64,000 bases of DNA from Rhodocyclaceae bacterium (GCA_028714035.1 JAQTNA010000008.1:40869-104868), one strand, 5' to 3'; counted from the stretch's first letter, positions 36,526-46,602 are shown. Numbers and translations are program-made. The notes: generated from the letters alone by a model not told the origin.

Positions 36526-37536
36526 ATGAGCTTCAAGATCACCGTAGAACCCAGTGGCCACGCTTTCGAAGCGGCCCCGGGCCAGACCCTACTGCAATCG
36601 GCCCTGGACCAGGGCGTCCTTCTGCCCTACGGCTGCCGCAACGGCGCCTGCGGTGCCTGCAAGGGCACCCTCATGCAGGGGCAGGTGGACCTGGGCAGCT
36701 ACCAGGAACACGCCCTCAGCGCCGAAGAGCGGGCAGCCGGGAAACTCCTGTTCTGCTGCGCCCAGGCGCTCACGGATTTGACGATCCAGTGCAAGGAAGT
36801 GAAGTCCACCGGCGAGATCACCGCCAGGACCCTGCCGGCCCGGGTGCAGAAGATGGCGCTCCTGGCGCCCGACGTGATGGAGATCCACCTCAAGCTGCCC
36901 GCCTCCGAGCGCCTACAGTTCGTGGCCGGCCAGTACATCGAGATCCTGCTCAAGGACGGCCGGCGGCGCGCCTTCTCCCTGGCCAATGCCCCCCAGGATG
37001 ACGAGGTGCTGCAACTGCATGTGCGCCGGGTACCCGGCGGCGTGTTCACCGAACATGTGTTCACCGGCATGAAGGAGAAGGACATCCTGCGCCTCAATGG
37101 CCCGCACGGCAGTTTCCGCCTGGAAGAGGACTGCGACCGGCCGGTCATCTTCGTGGCCGGCGGCACCGGCTTCGCCCCGGCCAAGGCCATCATCGAATAC
37201 GCCATCCATAGCCAGATCGAGCGCCCCATGGTGATCTACTGGGGCAGCCGGGACCGTGCCGGCCTCTACCAGGACGCCCTGGCACGCGCCTGGGCCGAGC
37301 GCCACCCGCACATCCACTATGTGCCGGTGCTGTCCGAACCGGCTTCCCGGGATGCCTGGTCCGGGCGCACGGGCCTGGTGCACGAGGCGGTCCTGGCGGA
37401 CTTCCCGAATCTCGCCGGCTACCAGGTCTATGCCTGCGGCGCCCCCGCCATGATCGAAGCGGCTCGCCGCGACTTCCTGGCCAGGGGACTGCCCGAGGAC
37501 GAGTTCCTGTCCGACGCATTCACCTTCTCCGTCTGA
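36526..37536 (+). CDS. 2Fe-2S/FAD oxidoreductase (CDP-6-deoxy-L-threo-D-glycero-4-hexulose-3-dehydrase reductase-like)
   Basis: 336 residues. N-terminal plant-type ferredoxin domain with cluster cysteines in CRNGACGACKG plus a distal CC pair (LLFCCAQ), then an FAD-binding domain (RRRAFSLANAP) and an NAD(P)H domain (VIFVAGGTGFAPAKAI; YACGAP). This is the architecture of AscD/RfbI reductases and of oxygenase electron-transfer components. In betaproteobacteria such a stand-alone copy is often near ubiquinone genes, but its acceptor is not known here. ATG at 36526 gives MSFKITVEPSG. Confidence 0.85.
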   Translation: MSFKITVEPSGHAFEAAPGQTLLQSALDQGVLLPYGCRNGACGACKGTLMQGQVDLGSYQEHALSAEERAAGKLLFCCAQALTDLTIQCKEVKSTGEITARTLPARVQKMALLAPDVMEIHLKLPASERLQFVAGQYIEILLKDGRRRAFSLANAPQDDEVLQLHVRRVPGGVFTEHVFTGMKEKDILRLNGPHGSFRLEEDCDRPVIFVAGGTGFAPAKAIIEYAIHSQIERPMVIYWGSRDRAGLYQDALARAWAERHPHIHYVPVLSEPASRDAWSGRTGLVHEAVLADFPNLAGYQVYACGAPAMIEAARRDFLARGLPEDEFLSDAFTFSV

Positions 37537-37558
37537 TCCTTCGCGAATCGAGGCTGCC

Positions 37559-38656
37559 TTGCTGCTCACCTACGAGCCTTTGCTCAACCGCCAGCGGGCC
37601 GTGACCGGCAGCCGCCTGCAAGTGCACGGCACCGACTCCGCCCAGGAACTGACCGGGCTCCTCGACGTCTGGCCGGCGCCACGCACCGTCCTGGTCGCCT
37701 TCGATACCCTGCCGCACGAAGACGATCTGGCCCTCTGGCAGACCCCGGCGAACACCATGGTGGAATTTTCGGTTCGGGATCTGGAACAAAACCCGAAGCT
37801 GCCGGAGAGCCTGGACCAGCGGGCAGTTCCCTTCTGCCTTTCCGGCGTGACGAGCCCCGTTCTGCCGGCCGGCAATTTCCGCTTCGTCCTGGCGGACCCC
37901 CACCTTTCCGCGGAAGCCCTGCCCTGCGTGGCCCTGGCCCACGGGCTGCCGGATGCGCCGGCCTTCGAAGCCTGCCTGCACCGGGGCTTTGCCGGCGCGG
38001 CGGGCTGGTTCTTCCTGAAAGGGGGCAAACCCTCCGGGCGCCTTTTGCCGTCCTACGCCCACATCGTGCGCCTGGTCGGCATGGTCAGTTCCGGCGCCGA
38101 GCTCAAGGAGATCGAACGGGCGCTGAAGCAGGATCTGGCCCTGTCCTACCGGCTGCTGCGCTACATCAACCTGGTGGGATTCGGCCTGTCCTGCGAGATC
38201 CAGTCCTTCCGCCATGCCGTGGCCATCATGGGCATGCAAAAGCTGAATCGCTGGCTGGCCCTCCTGCTGGTGGGCGCCAGCCACGAACCCCTGGCTCCGG
38301 CCATGGTGCACGCGGCCATCGTGCGCGGGCGTCTCATGGAAATCCTGGGGGAGTCGTTCTTCGACCGCGCGGAACTGGACAACCTGTTCATCACCGGCGC
38401 CTTCTCCCTGCTGGACGCCCTGCTCGGCACCCCCGCCGCGGACATCCTGGACGAGATGCGCCTGCCGGAAAGCATCGGCGACGCCCTGCTGCGATCCCAG
38501 GGGGCCTACGCACCCCTCCTGGCCCTGGCCCGAACCTGCGAAGGCGGCAACCCCGCCGATCTCGGGAGGCAGGTGGAAACCCTGGGCCTGGAACCTGCCG
38601 CCGTCAACCGGGCCCTGCTCAAGGGCCTGCGATTCGCGGAAGACCTGCTGGCGTAG
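37559..38656 (+). CDS. HDOD-domain protein with degenerate EAL-like N-terminus
   Basis: 365 residues from TTG 37559 (GAGG precedes it). The C-terminal HDOD domain is clear (LVGMVSSGAELKEIERALKQDLALSYRLLRYINLVGFG, then FRHAVAIMGMQKLNRWLALLL). The N-terminal ~190 residues occupy the place of an EAL domain, as in YuxH-type proteins, but the catalytic ExLxR and other residues are missing, so cyclic-di-GMP hydrolysis is not expected. A regulatory role in signalling or motility is likely. It follows the flavoprotein gene after 22 bases. Confidence 0.8.
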   Translation: MLLTYEPLLNRQRAVTGSRLQVHGTDSAQELTGLLDVWPAPRTVLVAFDTLPHEDDLALWQTPANTMVEFSVRDLEQNPKLPESLDQRAVPFCLSGVTSPVLPAGNFRFVLADPHLSAEALPCVALAHGLPDAPAFEACLHRGFAGAAGWFFLKGGKPSGRLLPSYAHIVRLVGMVSSGAELKEIERALKQDLALSYRLLRYINLVGFGLSCEIQSFRHAVAIMGMQKLNRWLALLLVGASHEPLAPAMVHAAIVRGRLMEILGESFFDRAELDNLFITGAFSLLDALLGTPAADILDEMRLPESIGDALLRSQGAYAPLLALARTCEGGNPADLGRQVETLGLEPAAVNRALLKGLRFAEDLLA

Positions 38657-38716
38657 AGACAGGGCCGAGGAGAGGAAAACCGGCGCAACCCGGCCTGTTC
38701 CCAATCCGGAAACCCG

Positions 38717-41047
38717 TCACCCCGGAGGTCGAGCCAGCCACTTCAGCATGGTCTCGAACAGAATGTCCGGATCAATCGGCTTGGTGATGAAGTCGTTCAT
38801 CCCCGCGTCAAAACAGCGGGCCTTGTCCTCGGCATAGGCGTTCGCCGTCATGGCGACAATGGGCGTATGCGTGCGATTGGCCAGCCGGCGGATTCGCCGG
38901 GTCGCCTCCAGGCCGTCCAGGTTCGGCATCTGCATGTCCATCAGGATCAGGTCATAGTCATTCCGGGTGGCCAGATCCACGGCTTGCACCCCATCCTCGG
39001 CAATGTCGACCCTCGGTCCCACGTCGTTGAGCAGATCCAGGGCAACCTCCCGATTGACGATCTCGTCTTCCACCAGAAGGACGCGGCGGCCCGGGTAGTC
39101 GCGCAGAAGCATGGCTTCGGCAGACCCCGCCCCTCCCTTTGCCGGCACCAGCGCCACGGGGGCCTGCCCCCGTTTGAGCCGTGCGGTGAACCAGAACGTG
39201 CTGCCCATCCCCGGCTGGCTTTCCACCCCCACACACCCCCCCATCAGTTCGGCCAACTTCTTGGTGATGGCGAGGCCCAGACCCGTACCGCCGTATTTGC
39301 GCGTGGTGGAAGTGTCGGCCTGCTCAAAGGCGCTGAAGAGCTTGCCCAGCTTTTCCGCGTCAATGCCTATGCCGGTATCCTGAACCTCAAAGCGTATCAG
39401 CAGGCTGTCGGCGCTCTCTTCAAGCCGGCGAATACGCAGGATGACGCTCCCCCGCTCGGTGAATTTGACCGCGTTGGTCGCATAGTTGAGGAGCGCCTGC
39501 TGAAGCCGCACAGAGTCACCCAGCAGATGAGGCATCGGTTCGGCCTCCACCCTAAGCTGGAGATTCTTTGCCTGGGCGCGCTCGCCCAGCATGGACAGCA
39601 CATTGGCGGCCAGACTACCGACCACGACATCGGTTTCTTCCAGGACCAGCCTGCCGGCCTCGATCTTGGAGAGATCAAGAATGTCGTTGATGATGCCGAG
39701 CAAGTGCTGGGCGGCATTGTCCATCTTGTCCAGCCGGTCGGCCTGCTTGGCCGTGACGCCCTCGCGCCGCAACAATTGCGCCATGCCCAGTATGCCGTTC
39801 ATGGGCGTGCGGATCTCATGGCTCATGTTGGCGAGGAACGACCTCTTCGAAGCGTTGGCCGCCTCCGCCTGTCGCATCGCCTGCTCCAACTCCTGGGTGC
39901 GCTGCTGAACCAATACCTCCATATTATTGGTGGCTTCCACCGCCGCATCCAGGCGTGCGGACAGGAGTTTTTGTCGTTCTTCCGCCAGGGCTTTCGTATT
40001 GTCCACCAGCGTGTTGGCCGCCACGACGATGGAACCAATCTCGGCAATGGCGCTGCCGGGAAATTGACCGACCGCCTCACCATGGAGCGCACGTTCAAGG
40101 ACGTCGGTTGCCTGGCCCAGGGGGCGGATGAACATGCGATGGGCAACCCAGGCAAAAAACGACAGCAGGCCTATGAGGAAGGCCAGACCGGCGATCCCGA
40201 CCAGCTCGACCTGCCGGGCCTGCTCCTGAATCTCGGTAAAGCGCCCCCGGGTTTGTAGTTGCGCCTGGGTCGCCAGCGTGTCGGTCACCGTCTTCAGCCG
40301 GTGGGCGGCCTCCCCCCAAACCTTGTCGTTGCCCTGGTCAATGGCGACAATCTCGCGTCGCAGGGCAAGCAGCTGGTGGACCTTGGTGGATAGCCCGGGG
40401 GGAAGGGGTGCCCCGCTCTTTTGCAGGTATGCACCAACCCGTCGCCTGATGTCATCGAGTCCTGCAACGGAATCCGTGCTCATGGCGCGGATCAGCACGT
40501 CCTGCAGGGATTCGCCCAGCCCGGGAATCGGCGAGAAGAATACGGGCAGGGAAGGGTCAATGCTCAGGAGAATCTTGAAGGTGTTGATGTTCAGTTCGTC
40601 GCGATGGTCGCGCTGGACCGCCAGATCCGCGAGCAGGGTCAGGGTCTGGATGCCGACTTGCTTGACGGTCGGATCGGAGCGAAAAGCAGGCTCGTTATAA
40701 ACGATCATCTGGGCGCTCAGGCGGGCCTGGCGACGTTTGGACGAGTCGGTCGAATTCAGCAACTCTTCGCCGAACAGGATCAATCGCTCGATGTCGCGCG
40801 AAATTTCCTGCTGGTTAACGATGACCGGCAACACATTATCCCGTGTGTCGGCGGCAGTTTCGGCGATCCGGATTTCGGTGACGACGATGATGCCGAGGAC
40901 CAGCGCCACCATCCCGAACAGCAGCAAGCCCCCGGAAGTCAGCAGATGGCGCAGCCGGAAGGTCCGGCGCGACGGCTGCCCCCACCAGGACGTTTCAGAA
41001 GACACTGGCGGAGAAGTAGGTGTTGTTGATCTTGGCAAAGGTGCCAT
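38717..41047 (-). CDS. Membrane-bound hybrid histidine kinase with receiver domain
   Basis: 776 residues. Membrane helix near 33-57, a periplasmic helical sensor region, a second helix near 282-302 ([19 protein letters not shown]), HAMP, coiled coil, HisKA with predicted H410 ([20 protein letters not shown]), ATPase ([40 protein letters not shown]) and a C-terminal receiver with predicted D704 ([13 protein letters not shown]). It has no output domain, so phosphate must pass to another Hpt or regulator elsewhere. The 5' end overlaps the preceding solute-binding protein gene by 53 bases; a GTG at 41005 would reduce that. The pairing suggests the binding protein feeds a signal to this kinase. 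Confidence 0.9.
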   Translation of the reverse strand: MAPLPRSTTPTSPPVSSETSWWGQPSRRTFRLRHLLTSGGLLLFGMVALVLGIIVVTEIRIAETAADTRDNVLPVIVNQQEISRDIERLILFGEELLNSTDSSKRRQARLSAQMIVYNEPAFRSDPTVKQVGIQTLTLLADLAVQRDHRDELNINTFKILLSIDPSLPVFFSPIPGLGESLQDVLIRAMSTDSVAGLDDIRRRVGAYLQKSGAPLPPGLSTKVHQLLALRREIVAIDQGNDKVWGEAAHRLKTVTDTLATQAQLQTRGRFTEIQEQARQVELVGIAGLAFLIGLLSFFAWVAHRMFIRPLGQATDVLERALHGEAVGQFPGSAIAEIGSIVVAANTLVDNTKALAEERQKLLSARLDAAVEATNNMEVLVQQRTQELEQAMRQAEAANASKRSFLANMSHEIRTPMNGILGMAQLLRREGVTAKQADRLDKMDNAAQHLLGIINDILDLSKIEAGRLVLEETDVVVGSLAANVLSMLGERAQAKNLQLRVEAEPMPHLLGDSVRLQQALLNYATNAVKFTERGSVILRIRRLEESADSLLIRFEVQDTGIGIDAEKLGKLFSAFEQADTSTTRKYGGTGLGLAITKKLAELMGGCVGVESQPGMGSTFWFTARLKRGQAPVALVPAKGGAGSAEAMLLRDYPGRRVLLVEDEIVNREVALDLLNDVGPRVDIAEDGVQAVDLATRNDYDLILMDMQMPNLDGLEATRRIRRLANRTHTPIVAMTANAYAEDKARCFDAGMNDFITKPIDPDILFETMLKWLARPPG

Positions 41048-41756
41048 CGTGCAAAATGGCGCTGATGGCCGCGTTCAAACGCTTGCGCAGGTCGTCGCGG
41101 CCTTTCGCCAGGGGGATGGCCACGTCGCCGCCCAGCCCCTGTCCATCTATCGGGCCGCCGATGAACTCGAATTTCGCGCCCTCCGCCGTACTCAGGAAGG
41201 CATAGTGACTGACCGTGGAGCCGAATATCAGGTCCACCTTGCCGGTCATCAGGGCGTTGTTGCGTTCCGTATTCGTCGGAAACGACTTGACCGAAGCAGC
41301 ATCTGCAAAGTGGTCGTACAGGTATTTCTCCTGTACCGAGCCCTTTTGTACGCCGACGGATCTGCCCTTCAGCGCCTGCTTCGAGATATCGCGCGCCACA
41401 CCGGGCTTGCCGACGAACATGGACGAGGAGCGCCAGAAACGGTCCGTGAAATCCACGAGTTGTTCGCGCTCCGGCGTATGCAGAACATTGGCAACCACAA
41501 AATCGAAGCGCTTCTCGACCACGCCCGGAATGAAGTCGGCAAAATTTGTAACGGTCAAGCGGCATTCACTCTTCATCGCCTTGCACAGCGCGCGGGCGAC
41601 ATCCACGGAAAATCCGGTGAGTTCCCCGCGCTCGTTGGTCCAGCAAAACGGGCGGTCATTGTGATTGACGGCCACCACCAAAGGCTCCGCAGCCAATACC
41701 TGCCCGCCGGCAAGCATTGCCACGCAGATCAAGGCCCAACGAACAAGAAGAGACAT
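40995..41756 (-). CDS. Periplasmic solute-binding protein (SBP_bac_3 type)
   Basis: 253 residues. Signal peptide ([20 protein letters not shown]) then the amino-acid-binding-protein pattern [55 protein letters not shown] and the late [18 protein letters not shown]. No ABC transporter permease or ATPase gene is nearby; instead the gene overlaps a hybrid histidine kinase, so a sensory rather than transport role is likely. The ligand is unknown. Start 41756 places the signal peptide correctly. Confidence 0.85.
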   Translation of the reverse strand: MSLLVRWALICVAMLAGGQVLAAEPLVVAVNHNDRPFCWTNERGELTGFSVDVARALCKAMKSECRLTVTNFADFIPGVVEKRFDFVVANVLHTPEREQLVDFTDRFWRSSSMFVGKPGVARDISKQALKGRSVGVQKGSVQEKYLYDHFADAASVKSFPTNTERNNALMTGKVDLIFGSTVSHYAFLSTAEGAKFEFIGGPIDGQGLGGDVAIPLAKGRDDLRKRLNAAISAILHDGTFAKINNTYFSASVF

Positions 41757-41961
41757 AGATACACCCCGGCTTATGGCGCTCACGCACCTTTCCATTGCCA
41801 GCACGGCCCCAAGGGGCATGGTCCGGCAGGATCATAACCTCTCGCTGGCCTGAAGTGGGAACCTGTGACCGAAAACTGGCGAAACCTGCGGTATATCACA
41901 TCGGCGATATTCGCACCGGGCAGAGAATGGTTCGTGGCAGGGGCTGACCGAAAACGGACGC

Positions 41962-42582
41962 CTAGCCTCCGGGTACGGACTCCCCCCCCCACCTGGGCAT
42001 GAGTTCATGGGGCACGGACAACTGGTCCAGGATGCGAGCAACGATGAAATCCACCACTTCCGCGACGGTCTGCGGCCGGTGGTAAAAGCCGGGGTTGGCG
42101 GGCAGGATGACGGCGCCGGCCCGGGCCAGACGCAGCATGTTTTCCAGGTGAATCACGGAAAAGGGCGTCTCCCTGGGGACCAGGATCAGCTTCTTCCCTT
42201 CCTTCAGCACCACGTCCGCGGCGCGTTCGATCAGGTTGTCCGAGAGCCCGCCCGCGATGGCGGCGAGGGTGCCCATGGTGCAGGGGCAGACCACCATGGC
42301 ATCCGGCGCGCTGGAGCCGCTGGCCAGGGGTGAGAACCATTCCTCCCGGCCATAGACCCGCAGTTGGCCGGGGGCCGCGCCGTAACGCTCGGCGAGATCC
42401 GTCTGCACTTCACTGGCGCGCCCCGGCAGGGAGATATCCAGCTCCTGTTTCGCGACCACCTGGGCCACCTGGGAATAGGCCACCTGTACCTGCACGCCGG
42501 CACGGATCAGGCATTCGATCAGGCGCAGGCCGTAGGCCATGCCCGAGGCGCCGGTCAGGGCGACTGCAACGGTATTTCGCAT
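41962..42582 (-). CDS. ubiX: UbiX, flavin prenyltransferase
   Basis: 206 residues. Makes prenylated FMN, the cofactor for UbiD-type decarboxylases in ubiquinone and aromatic metabolism. N-terminal ALTGASGMAYGLRL, VCPCTMGTLAAIAGGLSDNLIERAADV and LVPRETPFSVIHLENMLRLARAGAVILPANPGFYHRP are family signatures. No ubiD is adjacent. The start is 17 bases after a family A repeat. Confidence 0.95.
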   Translation of the reverse strand: MRNTVAVALTGASGMAYGLRLIECLIRAGVQVQVAYSQVAQVVAKQELDISLPGRASEVQTDLAERYGAAPGQLRVYGREEWFSPLASGSSAPDAMVVCPCTMGTLAAIAGGLSDNLIERAADVVLKEGKKLILVPRETPFSVIHLENMLRLARAGAVILPANPGFYHRPQTVAEVVDFIVARILDQLSVPHELMPRWGGESVPGG

Positions 42583-42599
42583 GCCTATGATCCCTGTTG

Positions 42600-42727
42600 A
42601 AACCGCGGAGGCGCAGAGGTGCGGAGAAAACCAAGGCGTAAGGATGGCGCGGGCCTTGGCATTCGCCGATACATTTCTGGCGCATGCCTGCCGTACCTCT
42701 GCGCCTCTGCGTCTTTGCGGTCCAAAT
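42600..42727 (-). repeat. Family A snap-back octamer repeat, Gx gene-ubiX spacer
   Basis: Arms ACCGCGGAGGCGCAGAGGTG and CTCTGCGCCTCTGCGTCTTT, in inverted orientation around a ~60-base centre. It abuts the stop codon of the upstream gene and ends 17 bases before the ubiX start. Confidence 0.85.
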
Positions 42728-43254
42728 CAATTTTCATTGTTTGCTCCATTCTCCAGTATGTGGGCCGCCAGCAGGCCGTTGCCCAGGCCGAAGACCAGGG
42801 CGGCCAGGGCGAAGAAGGGCACCAGGTAGAATACCCCGTCATGGGGTACCAGCCAGAGCCGCGCCACCAGGATCTGCCCGGCGATATGGGCGAAGGAGGC
42901 CAGAAGGCTCATGCTCACGGGACCGAACCAGGCCGACGGCAGCCTGGCGGCCAGGCCGAGCACGGCCAGGCTGGCCACGGCGCCGGAGAGGCTGAGGAAG
43001 AAACCGGGGGCGAGGAACTGCCCCAGGAGCAGGCTGCCCGCCAGGACCCGCAGCAGGGATACCCAGCAGGCCTCGCCCCAGCCATAACGGGCCAGCACCA
43101 CCAGGGTGACGATGTTGGCCAACCCGGGTTTAACGCCGGGCAGGGGCATGGGGATGGCTGCCTCGGCCACTGTCAGGGCGATGGCCGCCGCGGCGTAGCG
43201 GGCGATGCGCCGATCCGCGGCGTCCGGCACCAACTCAATAGTTGAGCGTGTCAT
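42727..43254 (-). CDS. Gx transporter family membrane protein (heptaprenyl diphosphate synthase component I-like)
   Basis: 175-residue integral membrane protein with five or six predicted helices. MPLPGVKPGLANIVTLVVL and LLRVLAGSLLLGQFLAPGFFLSLSGA are characteristic of the Gx family (Pfam Hpre_diP_synt_I). Transport substrate unknown; in related genomes it accompanies NusG-II and ApbE/FMN-binding proteins. It overlaps the NusG-II gene by 20 bases, so they form one unit. Confidence 0.8.
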   Translation of the reverse strand: MTRSTIELVPDAADRRIARYAAAAIALTVAEAAIPMPLPGVKPGLANIVTLVVLARYGWGEACWVSLLRVLAGSLLLGQFLAPGFFLSLSGAVASLAVLGLAARLPSAWFGPVSMSLLASFAHIAGQILVARLWLVPHDGVFYLVPFFALAALVFGLGNGLLAAHILENGANNEN

Positions 43255-43612
43255 AGGCGGCGTTCTTGCCGGTGAGGGCGAGGCTCACGTGATTGGGTGC
43301 GCAGATGGCGATGGCGTTGGCCTGGGTCAACCAGCCCTGGCGCACGCAGTACTGGTGCGCGCCGGGGTCGGAGGCGACGCGCGCCCGGCCCGGCTGAATC
43401 TCGATACGCGTGACGCCGATGGGGCCAGGCACGTCCAGAGTACGCCTGGCGGACAGGGGCAGTTCCGCGACCACCGCGCCATCCCGCTTGACCACGGCCT
43501 TCTCGGGCGCGCCACCGGAGAGGGCGAAGGGAACCAGCACCACGCAAACCGCAGCCGCGGCCGCCAACACCAGCCAGTCGCCGGGGCGCATGAGATGGAG
43601 GAAGGGGGGCAT
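43235..43612 (-). CDS. NusG domain II-containing protein
   Basis: 125 residues with an N-terminal membrane anchor (WLVLAAAAAVCVVLVPFAL) and an extracytoplasmic NusG-II-type beta domain (VVKRDGAVVAELPL; GVTRIEIQPGRARVASDPGAH; AICAPNHVSLALTG). It has two cysteines (CVRQGW and ICAPN) that may form a disulfide. Function unknown; it is typically found beside Gx transporter genes as here. Confidence 0.78.
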   Translation of the reverse strand: MPPFLHLMRPGDWLVLAAAAAVCVVLVPFALSGGAPEKAVVKRDGAVVAELPLSARRTLDVPGPIGVTRIEIQPGRARVASDPGAHQYCVRQGWLTQANAIAICAPNHVSLALTGKNAAYDTLNY

Positions 43613-43654
43613 CCTGAATGCGAGACGAGGGGAGCAGGGCGTCGTGGCCTCGGC

Positions 43655-44515
43655 TCAGACCACTCGACGCTCGACTTTCTTCATGTTCCGGTGGCGCACG
43701 AGCACACGGCCCCAGCCGGAAAATTCGTTGGCAAGACGCTCGGCGAAATAGACGGAGCGGTGCTGGCCGCCGGTACAGCCCAGGGCCACGGTCAGGTAGC
43801 TGCGGTTGTCCCGGTTGTAGTTCGGAAGCCAGCCGGCCACGAAGTGGCGAATGTCCGCCGCCATGCGCTGCACCTCCGGTATCGCCTCCAGGAAGCTGAC
43901 GATGCCCTCGTCACGGCCGTTGAGCGGACGCAGTTCCGGGTCATAGTAGGGATTGGGCAGGCAACGCACATCGAACACCAGGTCGGCATCCAGGGGAATA
44001 CCGTGCTTGAAGCCGAAGGATTCGAACAGCAGGGTGAGCCGGGCATCACCGCCCAGGTCCAGGAAGTCCTTGAGCCAGCCGCGCAGGGTATTCGCGGCGA
44101 GGTCGCTGGTGTCCATGCGATGGCCCAGTTCGGCGAGGACACCCAAAGCCTGCCGTTCCTCACGGATCGCCTCCTCCAGCGTCACCTCGTTGCTGGCCAG
44201 GGGATGGCGGCGCCGGGTCTCGGAAAAACGCGTGATGAGCACGTCATCCCGCGCCTCCAGGAACAGGAAACGCAGGTCCACGCCTTCGTCGCGCAAGTCC
44301 TGCAAGCGCTGGGGCAGGGAGGAAATGCTGGCGCCGGCGCGCACGTCCATGGCCACGGCCACGCGATTGTAGCTACCGGCGGCGAGTTCATGGACCAGGG
44401 GCAGCAGCAGGGGCGCCGGAAGGTTGTCCACGCAATAGTAGCCGCTATCCTCCAGAACCCTGAGCGCGATGCTCTTGCCCGAACCGGAGAGGCCGCTGAT
44501 GAGGATGAGTTCCAT
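43655..44515 (-). CDS. rapZ: RapZ, RNase adapter / nucleotide-binding protein
   Basis: 286 residues. N-terminal P-loop GLSGSGKSIAL, then FLEARDDVLITRFSETRRRHPL, FESFGFKHGIPLDADLVFDVRCLPNPY and the C-terminal TVALGCTGGQHRSVYFAERLA. In E. coli RapZ directs RNase E to the GlmZ small RNA and senses glucosamine-6-phosphate. ATG 44515 (MELILISGLSG) is family-typical. The usual neighbours hprK or ptsN are not visible. Confidence 0.94.
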   Translation of the reverse strand: MELILISGLSGSGKSIALRVLEDSGYYCVDNLPAPLLLPLVHELAAGSYNRVAVAMDVRAGASISSLPQRLQDLRDEGVDLRFLFLEARDDVLITRFSETRRRHPLASNEVTLEEAIREERQALGVLAELGHRMDTSDLAANTLRGWLKDFLDLGGDARLTLLFESFGFKHGIPLDADLVFDVRCLPNPYYDPELRPLNGRDEGIVSFLEAIPEVQRMAADIRHFVAGWLPNYNRDNRSYLTVALGCTGGQHRSVYFAERLANEFSGWGRVLVRHRNMKKVERRVV

Positions 44516-44601
44516 AGGTCTTGGCGCAGAGTGGGGCGATAACAACGAGTCACAGCATAGCCAAACCCTGCGTGCTTGTCACTCAAGACTCGGGCGCGGG
44601 C

Positions 44602-45513
44602 TCAGTTCGCCAGGATTTGCCCCTTGTCCTGGCGCAGAACACCCGCCTTTTCCAGGTCGCGCACCAACCAATCGGCCAGGGCATCGGCACCCATGCCCAG
44701 GAAATGCTCATCAATGCTGCGGCAAAGTTCGGTGTGGGCCAGGAAGTGCGGCAAGGCCTGCCGCGCCATGGCGCCCTTTTCCAGCAGGTAGAAGCTCAGC
44801 AGCACCTTGAGGGCGTGACGGGCCAGCCGTTCGCCGTCGGCTTCGAAGGCGGCAAGCCGACCGAAGGCCGTCTCCAGCGCCTTGTCCACCTCGACGAAGG
44901 GCGCACCATGACCGGGAATCACCGCATCCACCGGGAGGCGGGCGATGTGTTCCAGGGTCGCGCGCGTGCTGGCCATGCCGTTCGGCACACCCAGGAGTTC
45001 GGAGAAGATCACGCCAAAGCCGTTCTGCCAGAGGGCATCGCCGGAAATCAGCAGGCGTTTTTCCGGACAGTGAAACATCAGGGCGTGCATGTCGTGGCCC
45101 GGCGCCGCCAGTGCCTGCCAGGACATCCCGCCGAGGTCGAGGACATCGCCGGCCTCGATCACGAGATCATGCTGGAAGCGCTCGGCACTCTGGGCCGTCG
45201 ACGTGAGCATGAGGGCATGCTCGTCCCAGTCTGCCACGGCCGCGTCCAGGCCCGAGGGAATGGCGATGGCGCAGCCGAACGCCCGCTTCACGGCCGCGTT
45301 GCCGCCGATGTGGTCCGAGTGGGAATGGGTGTTCAGGAGCCGGGACAGCCTGCGGCCGTCCAGGGCGTGGCGCAGGAGAGCCACGGTCTGCTCACCATGG
45401 CTCACGTAACCGGAATCCACCAATGCCGCCTCGTCTCCCTCCAGGAAGAGGATGTTGTTGGACGACAGCCAGCCCCTTTCCAGGACGAGGATGCCAGGCG
45501 GCAGGATGCTCAC
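44602..45513 (-). CDS. Metallo-beta-lactamase fold hydrolase
   Basis: About 303 residues from GTG 45513. Zinc-binding motif THSHSDHIGGN is intact, with further ligands in PGHDMHAL, ISGDALW and VIPGHGAPF. The C-terminal ~90 residues are helical. Substrate unknown; the architecture resembles glyoxalase II-like hydrolases. The GTG overlaps the stop of the small DUF1289 gene (GTGA), showing translational coupling and supporting the choice of start. Confidence 0.85.
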   Translation of the reverse strand: MSILPPGILVLERGWLSSNNILFLEGDEAALVDSGYVSHGEQTVALLRHALDGRRLSRLLNTHSHSDHIGGNAAVKRAFGCAIAIPSGLDAAVADWDEHALMLTSTAQSAERFQHDLVIEAGDVLDLGGMSWQALAAPGHDMHALMFHCPEKRLLISGDALWQNGFGVIFSELLGVPNGMASTRATLEHIARLPVDAVIPGHGAPFVEVDKALETAFGRLAAFEADGERLARHALKVLLSFYLLEKGAMARQALPHFLAHTELCRSIDEHFLGMGADALADWLVRDLEKAGVLRQDKGQILAN

Positions 45514-45683
45514 CGGGGGACGGGCGCGACCGGCACGGGCTCCGCCGGAGCCGCGGGGGACGGCGTGGCCGGCTTGACGGCCGGCCGCGGGAACTCCGCC
45601 GTACGGCGTCCGCAGCCCAGGCAATAGCCGTTTTCCGGGTCGGGTTGGCAGATGCCGACACAGGGTATGTCTTCTTCGTCCAT
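45510..45683 (-). CDS. Small DUF1289 protein
   Basis: 57 residues. The DUF1289 cysteine pattern is complete: PCVGICQPDPENGYCLGCGRRT, with four cysteines that probably bind a metal. A Pro/Ala-rich tail follows. Function unknown. It is coupled to the downstream metallo-hydrolase by a GTGA overlap and lies just after a family D palindrome. Confidence 0.8.
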   Translation of the reverse strand: MDEEDIPCVGICQPDPENGYCLGCGRRTAEFPRPAVKPATPSPAAPAEPVPVAPVPR

Positions 45684-45707
45684 GCTGGCAGTTCCACGTT
45701 CCTGCTC

Positions 45708-45732
45708 TGGCCGGCTGAGGCCGGCCCCACAA
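45708..45732. repeat. Family D palindrome between rph and the DUF1289 gene
   Basis: CTGGCCGGCTGAGGCCGGCC followed by CCACA, matching the second hairpin of the copy near queE (GGCCGGC...GCCGGCCCCACA). Confidence 0.6.
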
Positions 45733-45733
45733 G

Positions 45734-46450
45734 TCAGATTCCCAGGGCCTGCTTCTGGGCGGCGACCAGGCGATTGATACCGTCGGCGGCCAGGTCCAGG
45801 AGGGACTCCAGTTCTCCCCGGGAGAAGGGCGAGCCTTCCGCCGTGCCCTGCACCTCGACGAAGCCGCCGCCGCCGGTCATGACCACGTTCATGTCCGTAT
45901 CGCAACCGGAGTCTTCCAGGTAGTCCAGGTCCAGCACCGGCACCCCCTGGAACACACCCACGGAGATGGCCGCCACCAGGTCGCGCATGGGATGGGCGCT
46001 CACCTCGCCGCGCCGCACCAGTTCCGCCAGGGCGTCATGCACGGCGACACAGGCGCCGGTAATGGAGGCCGTGCGGGTGCCGCCGTCCGCCTGGATGACG
46101 TCGCAGTCTATGGTGATCTGGCGCTCCCCCAGGAGTTTCATGTCGGTCACGGCACGCAGCGAGCGGCCGATCAGACGCTGGATTTCCTGGGTGCGCCCGG
46201 TCTGCTTGCCCTTGGCCGCCTCCCGCTGGGTGCGTGTGTGGGTGGAACGCGGCAGCATGCCGTACTCGGCGGTGAGCCAGCCCTGCCCCTTGCCCTTGAG
46301 GAAACCGGGCACACCGTTCTCCACGCTGGCGGTGCACAGCACCTTGGTGTCACCGAATTCCACCAGGACCGAGCCCTCGGCGTGCTTGGTGTAATGGCGG
46401 GTGAGGCTGACGGGGCGGAGTTCCTGGGGTGCGCGTTGGCTGGGTCTCAT
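45734..46450 (-). CDS. rph: RNase PH
   Basis: 238 residues. A phosphorolytic 3' exonuclease that trims tRNA precursors. [48 protein letters not shown] and [22 protein letters not shown] are characteristic, the last containing phosphate- and substrate-binding residues. It is downstream of the PP2C/kinase operon, separated by hairpins. Confidence 0.96.
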   Translation of the reverse strand: MRPSQRAPQELRPVSLTRHYTKHAEGSVLVEFGDTKVLCTASVENGVPGFLKGKGQGWLTAEYGMLPRSTHTRTQREAAKGKQTGRTQEIQRLIGRSLRAVTDMKLLGERQITIDCDVIQADGGTRTASITGACVAVHDALAELVRRGEVSAHPMRDLVAAISVGVFQGVPVLDLDYLEDSGCDTDMNVVMTGGGGFVEVQGTAEGSPFSRGELESLLDLAADGINRLVAAQKQALGI

Positions 46451-46542
46451 GGGGGTGGTCCGGGTTATTAGGCTCTTACAAACCTACTCTACGCAAATTG
46501 TGAGCACACTTCGATGAGGGGAATCGGTTCCGGGGGATTTAC

Positions 46543-46602
46543 GAGGGGGCGTGCCCCCCCGTTCCTATTCGGGGGGATAAACAAGGGGCTTCTCCCCTTG
46601 TT
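46543..46602 (-). terminator. Two hairpins downstream of the kinase/phosphatase operon
   Basis: GAGGGGG-CGTG-CCCCCC and AACAAGGGG-CTTCT-CCCCTTGTT, in the 222-base spacer between the PP2C stop and the rph start. On the minus strand the first is followed by TTTATCC. Probable terminator, possibly repeat-derived. Confidence 0.5.

Noticed and set aside
42600..42727. Family A repeats as small protein genes
   Set aside because: Peptides such as NRRGAEAQRK recur wherever the repeat is read in that frame; they reflect the DNA repeat, not conserved proteins.
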